Below, piece by piece: positions 63,643 to 64,000 of a DNA stretch of 64,000 nt. The position numbers and the translations under genes are program-made. The notes beneath the pieces were generated by a model. That model was not told where the DNA came from. It saw nothing but the letters and a program-made list of their open reading frames with translations, and did no database searches. Location: NCBI RefSeq assembly GCF_021405525.1, contig NZ_JAGQAG010000001.1, positions 1,736,001 to 1,800,000 of the forward strand, read 5' to 3'. Origin of the DNA: Ruegeria pomeroyi (GTDB lineage Bacteria; Pseudomonadota; Alphaproteobacteria; Rhodobacterales; Rhodobacteraceae). The stretch's first letter is position 1. The number at the start of each line of letters is the position of its first letter.

Positions 63643-64000
63643 ATGAGATCGTCCAAATCCCGTTCGCGGTCGAAGAACAACCGCAACCGGCCCTCTGGCG
63701 GCAATGTCGTCAATCGCGTATTCGACAGCTCGGGCCCCGAGGGCAAGGTGCGTGGCACCCCGCAGCAGATCATCGAGAAATACAATCAGCTGGCGCGCGA
63801 TGCGCAGCTGGCCAATGACCGGGTGGCTGCCGAGAACTTTCAGCAGCATGCCGAGCATTACCTGCGTCTGCTGAGCGAGGCACAGCGCGAGATCGACGCC
63901 CGCCGCGAAGAGCAGGAACGCCAGAACCGCGAACGGCAGGCGGAACGCGACCGTGAGCGCGCCGAACGTCAGGAGCGCGACAACGCGCCCGCCGTGGCGG
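63643..64000 (+). CDS. DUF4167 family protein, partial (runs off the window)
   Basis: A gene starting at 63643 and still open at the window end, so at least 119 residues are present. It begins MRSSKSRSRSKNNRNRPSGG, continues FDSSGPEGKVRGTPQQIIEK and AENFQQHAEHYLRLLSEAQR, then a strongly charged EQERQNRERQAERDRERAER stretch. That matches alphaproteobacterial DUF4167 proteins, with an N-terminal basic region and a low-complexity charged tail. Function unknown; it is often next to prfA-prmC in this family. Confidence 0.85.
   Translation, partial: MRSSKSRSRSKNNRNRPSGGNVVNRVFDSSGPEGKVRGTPQQIIEKYNQLARDAQLANDRVAAENFQQHAEHYLRLLSEAQREIDARREEQERQNRERQAERDRERAERQERDNAPAVA

Overview
The window looks like chromosome of an alphaproteobacterium of the Rhodobacteraceae, Roseobacter group (Ruegeria-like). 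Grounds: high GC, the ccmI-ruvX-DUF1289 and prfA-prmC-DUF4167 neighbourhoods, soxBDAG sarcosine oxidase, two agmatinase-type ureohydrolases, several TRAP/ABC uptake systems, and a recurrent intergenic hairpin element next to stop codons. This placement is inferred from gene content and protein likeness, not from a database search. No rRNA, tRNA, CRISPR array, phage or intact insertion sequence was seen.

Layout. 1-400: end of a Na+:alanine/glycine symporter with a terminator. 826-8951: divergent peptide/opine-type ABC uptake locus (binding protein, permease, a fused permease-ATPase, ATPase, GntR regulator) facing a DUF1028 protein and an M20 amidohydrolase, with two copies of a 12-bp palindrome in the divergent promoter. 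9008-21971: a catabolic island made of an ACAD10/11-type kinase, an enoyl-reductase-like oxidoreductase, a TRAP transporter, a lactonase-like amidohydrolase, a GntR regulator, a three-part acyl-CoA carboxylase, an acyl-CoA synthetase and an ACAD10/11-type acyl-CoA dehydrogenase. Near-identical ATTGTNNACAAT sites lie in its two divergent promoter regions. The best reading is uptake and degradation of a 4-hydroxy acid or gamma-lactone through phosphorylation of a 4-hydroxyacyl-CoA.

22058-33931: a decayed block. A cupin, LuxR regulator, class II deacetylase-like hydrolase, branched-chain-amino-acid-type ABC transporter, amidohydrolase and amidase carry in-frame stops, frameshifts and internal deletions. 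Only livF-like, livM-like and acyl-CoA synthetase genes remain open.

34527-64000: ordinary, mostly intact core genome. It holds a TauE exporter with an overlapping 2OG-oxygenase-like gene, ruvX, ccmI, soxB-(tfoX-like)-soxD-soxA-soxG, an FkbM methyltransferase, Fe/Mn superoxide dismutase, selO, a DUF985 cupin, a DEAD-box helicase, a Fur-family regulator, an EamA transporter, enolase, a DUF1330 protein with a probable ATT start, a HAD dehalogenase, a nucleoside hydrolase, mazG, an M20D hydrolase, two ureohydrolases flanking a VOC/HxlR-like pair, DUF1499, prfA, prmC and the start of a DUF4167 gene that leaves the window.
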